The position numbers and the translations under genes are program-made. A DNA stretch of 17,458 nucleotides, taken from assembly GCA_051657245.1 (NCBI GenBank), contig JBOFKI010000033.1, positions 1-17,458 on the forward strand, read 5' to 3'. Under the pieces are notes generated by a model. It saw only the letters and a list, made by a program, of their open reading frames with translations, searched no databases and was not told where the DNA came from. Of the stretch, positions 15,335-17,458 are shown piece after piece (within the stretch, counting starts at the first letter, position 1; each line of letters starts with the position of its first letter). This DNA comes from JBOFFI01 sp051657245 (GTDB lineage: Bacteria > Pseudomonadota > Alphaproteobacteria > Holosporales > JBOFFI01).

Positions 15335-16132
15335 TCAAGGACTACGCGTCACCACGTGGGATGCGCCCCAAAATCCCAAGAGGCACAGCACAATAGAGGG
15401 GCCTGTTGGGAGGTTAAAAACAAAGGAGCAAAAAAGTCCTAGGCAGGTGGAGAGGATGCCTACGGCGATGGCTCCCCCCACCATTTGTTCGGGAGTTTTG
15501 GCAAAATTTCGGGCGCTTAAAGGAGGGGCGATGAGAAAAGCGCTTAGCAAAAGGGCGCCTGTCAATTTGAGGCTTAGGGCCATAAAAAAGCCCATGAGAA
15601 CAAACAAAAGCAGCTGGATTCTGCCAACGGGGATGCCTTCAATGGCGGCGAGGTCTTCGTGGGCGATCATGCTGAGGCACAGTGGCCATAGCTTCCAAAG
15701 GGTGATGCTTACCAAAAAGGTAGCTCCCAACATCCATAACAGATCAACCCCTTGAAGAATTAAAATATCCCCCACAAGGTAGGTGAGCAATTCAACGGAA
15801 GAAAGACCTGAAAAGCTCATTAAGAGGATGCTTAGGGCTAGCCCCCCCTGGGAGAGGAGAACCAAAAAACTGTCAGGAGGGACCTGTTTACATCGGTAGA
15901 TAAACGCAAGGATGACGGAAAAAACCAAGGCCGTTCCCGCAAGGCTTAAGGAAAGCGAAAGCTGTGCCAGAAAATGGAGCGCTACGCCTAAAAGCAGAGC
16001 ATGGGCTAGGGTATCACTGAAAAAAGCAACCCGCTTCCAAACCATCAGGCACCCCAGGGGGGCAGCCATAATTGCAAGAAGAATCCCCCCACCAAGGGGG
16101 AAAATCCATAAATCTTGGAATAGCTCAATCAT
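15335..16132 (-). CDS. znuB: Zinc ABC transporter permease ZnuB
   Basis: ZnuB is the inner-membrane permease of the ZnuABC high-affinity zinc importer (ABC-3 family). The 265-residue protein has about seven to eight hydrophobic segments. It shows family patterns near AAPLGCLMVWKRVAFFSDTL (about 24-43, the conserved G-xxxxxxR-xxFxGDxLxHA-type block, continuing AHALLLGVA), GDILIL, and GALLLSAFLIAPPLSARNFA (about 198-217). The frame is open to 16189, but the start at 16132 is chosen because ATGATTGA overlaps the znuC stop codon, a usual translational-coupling arrangement, and gives the normal family length. Manganese or iron transport is an alternative within ABC-3. No periplasmic binding protein gene (znuA) is adjacent. 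Confidence 0.88.
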   Translation of the reverse strand: MIELFQDLWIFPLGGGILLAIMAAPLGCLMVWKRVAFFSDTLAHALLLGVALHFLAQLSLSLSLAGTALVFSVILAFIYRCKQVPPDSFLVLLSQGGLALSILLMSFSGLSSVELLTYLVGDILILQGVDLLWMLGATFLVSITLWKLWPLCLSMIAHEDLAAIEGIPVGRIQLLLFVLMGFFMALSLKLTGALLLSAFLIAPPLSARNFAKTPEQMVGGAIAVGILSTCLGLFCSFVFNLPTGPSIVLCLLGFWGASHVVTRSP

Positions 16133-16865
16133 GGAGGATATTTCCATTCTTTGCTGAGGGTAGGTGAGAGTGGTCATGATGATGGGCATAGAAACGATGT
16201 TTTGGCGTTATGGAAAAACCAGGAAACAGATGCAGATAGGCGGGGGCTTGCTGAACTGCTTCAGGAGAGCCCTCGCAACAAATGTGGCGGTTTAAACAGA
16301 TGACGTGGTCGCTGGCTTCTAAAACCGTGTGCAGGTCATGGGAGACCAGCAAAATAGAACAGCCTTTTTCTTGCCGGATAGCAAGCAAAACCTCATAAAA
16401 ATGCGCCTGCCCTTGAAGGTCAAGCCCTTGGGTGGGTTCATCCAGAATTAAAAGTTGGGGGCTTCGCATTAAAGCTTTGGCTAAAAGCACTTTTTGCAAT
16501 TCCCCCCCTGAAAGGTTCAAAAGCGACTTAAAACACAAATAGTCCGCAGCAACTTTTTCCAGAGCTTCTAAAGAAGTGAAAAGGGCATTAGACGTAAGCT
16601 TAAGAAAGCGGTCAACCGTTAGGGGCAAAAAGGGGTTTAAGCTTATCTTTTGAGGCATATAACCAATGCGAAGGTCGGGCGGATGGTGGATGGAGCCCGC
16701 TGAAGGCTTTAACAAACCCAGTAGGATCTTTAGAAGGGTTGTTTTTCCAGCGCCATTGGGGCCAAGCAACGTGGTGAGGCTTTTCTCCTGAAGGGCAAAA
16801 GAGACATTTTCAAGAATAAACTCTTCGCCACTTGCGTAAGAAATGTTTTTCAAAACGATAGGCAC
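16125..16865 (-). CDS. znuC: Zinc ABC transporter ATP-binding protein ZnuC
   Basis: ZnuC powers ZnuB by ATP hydrolysis on the cytoplasmic face. The 246-residue protein has Walker A GPNGAGKTT (35-43), the Q-loop in YMPQK (69-73), signature LSGGELQK (118-125), Walker B LLILDEP (138-144), and the switch His in SHDLH (175-179). Family-typical ends are HICCEGSPEAV (194-204) and a histidine-rich tail HHHDHSH (228-234), common in zinc-type members and possibly a metal sensor or buffer. The start is GTG at 16863-16865, ten bases after AAAGGG. Its last eight bases overlap znuB. A zur or znuA neighbour and a Zur box were not recognised in the 590 bases upstream. Confidence 0.92.
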   Translation of the reverse strand: MPIVLKNISYASGEEFILENVSFALQEKSLTTLLGPNGAGKTTLLKILLGLLKPSAGSIHHPPDLRIGYMPQKISLNPFLPLTVDRFLKLTSNALFTSLEALEKVAADYLCFKSLLNLSGGELQKVLLAKALMRSPQLLILDEPTQGLDLQGQAHFYEVLLAIRQEKGCSILLVSHDLHTVLEASDHVICLNRHICCEGSPEAVQQAPAYLHLFPGFSITPKHRFYAHHHDHSHLPSAKNGNILHD

Positions 16866-17458
16866 GGGCCTACTACCCTTTATTTTAAATAGACCTCTTC
16901 CGAAACTTGCCTTTTATGGGTTGATGGGTGCGTCACTCCGGTGCTAAGATCCCTAAAAGTGGTTTTGATAAAAAGTCTAAAATGAAAACTCATAATTTTG
17001 AGATCTTACCAAATCTTTTCATGAAAGCTAATCTTTTTTTAATAGGTTAACAGAGCATCTGTCTATCACCTTGAATTTAGCCTCAGCCGCGCCACCTATA
17101 TTCAGACAAAAAAAGATGTATTACCCCGTTCCTCCTTTGTCATTCCCGCAGAAGCGGGAATCCAGGCAACGCCATTATCATCTAGAACTCCTACTGAATC
17201 GTCATATTTGTGGGGTTTTCCTGGATCCCCGCCTGCGCGGGGATGACAGGAAAGGACGGGGATGACAAGAAGAAAAGGCTAAAAGTTTCTAGATGTGGCC
17301 TGAATCCATCCTAAAAAACAAAACATTTGACGGGTGGAAAATAATTTACTAAAGATATTATGAAAAAATTGATTAAATACAAATGGATAATGATAGCGCG
17401 GCTGGTTTAAATGGAGCGCAAGGGTTAAGCAACACCTAACGATGTGATCAGATTTAAA
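16866..17458. other. Gene-poor region upstream of znuC
   Basis: No supported gene is present. The first 270 bases are unremarkable AT-rich sequence that should include the znuC promoter, though no strong hexamer pair stands out. The repeat copy 2 lies at 17139-17247. The last 180 bases contain only very short frames (for example the 16-codon one starting MKKLIKYKWIMIARLV) and a TTGACG at about 17328 that could belong to a promoter for a gene beyond the window. Confidence 0.5.
17139..17247. repeat. Dispersed palindromic repeat, copy 2
   Basis: A 109-base copy of the element at 4966-5071, same orientation, with hairpins ATTCCCGC-AGAA-GCGGGAAT (17142-17161) and ATCCCCGC-CTGC-GCGGGGAT (17225-17244). 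The core differs from copy 1 by scattered changes and a net 3-base length difference. Just past its end GGGGATGACA occurs a second time (17256-17265) and the following AGAAAAGG matches the flank of copy 1, so the shared block runs about 15 bases beyond the hairpin. Confidence 0.85.

Noticed and set aside
16133..16189. Longer znuB start inside znuC
   Set aside because: The extra residues (MPIIMTTLTYPQQRMEISS) are not membrane-like. The ATG overlapping the znuC stop codon gives usual length and coupling.
16920..17000. Possible tRNA or structured RNA in the znuC upstream region
   Set aside because: No cloverleaf arms, T-loop motif or acceptor stem could be assembled from the sequence.

Overview
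The window looks like chromosomal DNA of an AT-leaning, flagellated alphaproteobacterium of the intracellular or protist-associated kind (Holosporales / Paracaedibacter-like is my inference). The reasons are an alphaproteobacterial-type HemB and RecO, a Gram-negative porin, decayed insertion sequences between genes, dispersed palindromic repeats, and a Sec-exported protein with a eukaryote-like F-box. No marker gene here fixes the taxonomy, so this is a reading of gene content, not a classification.

Layout. 1-2092 (+): the tail of an unrecognised gene, then a secreted ComEC-type metallo-beta-lactamase-fold protein. 2093-5127: a porin (-) flanked on both sides by gene-poor DNA holding three broken transposases: an IS4-like piece at 2262-2535, an IS5-family C-terminus at 4322-4525 and a frameshifted IS630-family piece at 4547-4880 (-). 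This stretch ends with the first copy of a ~106-bp palindromic repeat. 5128-7565: murE (-) and recO (+), divergent. 7664-9991 (+): fliD, the flagellar filament cap gene, followed by a small helical protein in the position of a FliS/FliT export chaperone. 9999-11015 (-): hemB, convergent with the flagellar pair. 11174-14255 (+): a small secreted twin-CX3C protein, ligA and long-form hpf. 14339-15181 (-): a secreted F-box protein with LRR-like segments, with an intrinsic terminator and a very AT-rich upstream region. 15335-16865 (-): znuB and znuC, translationally coupled. 16866-17458: no gene recognised; it holds the second copy of the palindromic repeat.

How the genes relate. Most of the window is housekeeping: cell wall (murE), repair and replication (recO, ligA), heme (hemB), ribosome hibernation (hpf) and zinc uptake (znuBC). 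They stand as single genes or short pairs, outside their usual clusters. The pieces that suggest a host-associated or motile life are the F-box protein, the flagellar fliD pair, the porin and two small exported proteins.

The strongest candidates for something undescribed are the exported F-box protein (14339-15181), the exported twin-CX3C mini-protein (11174-11422), the FliD with its extended N-terminus and adjacent chaperone-like gene, and the palindromic repeat whose two copies keep the same open reading frame. No CRISPR array, tRNA or rRNA was seen.
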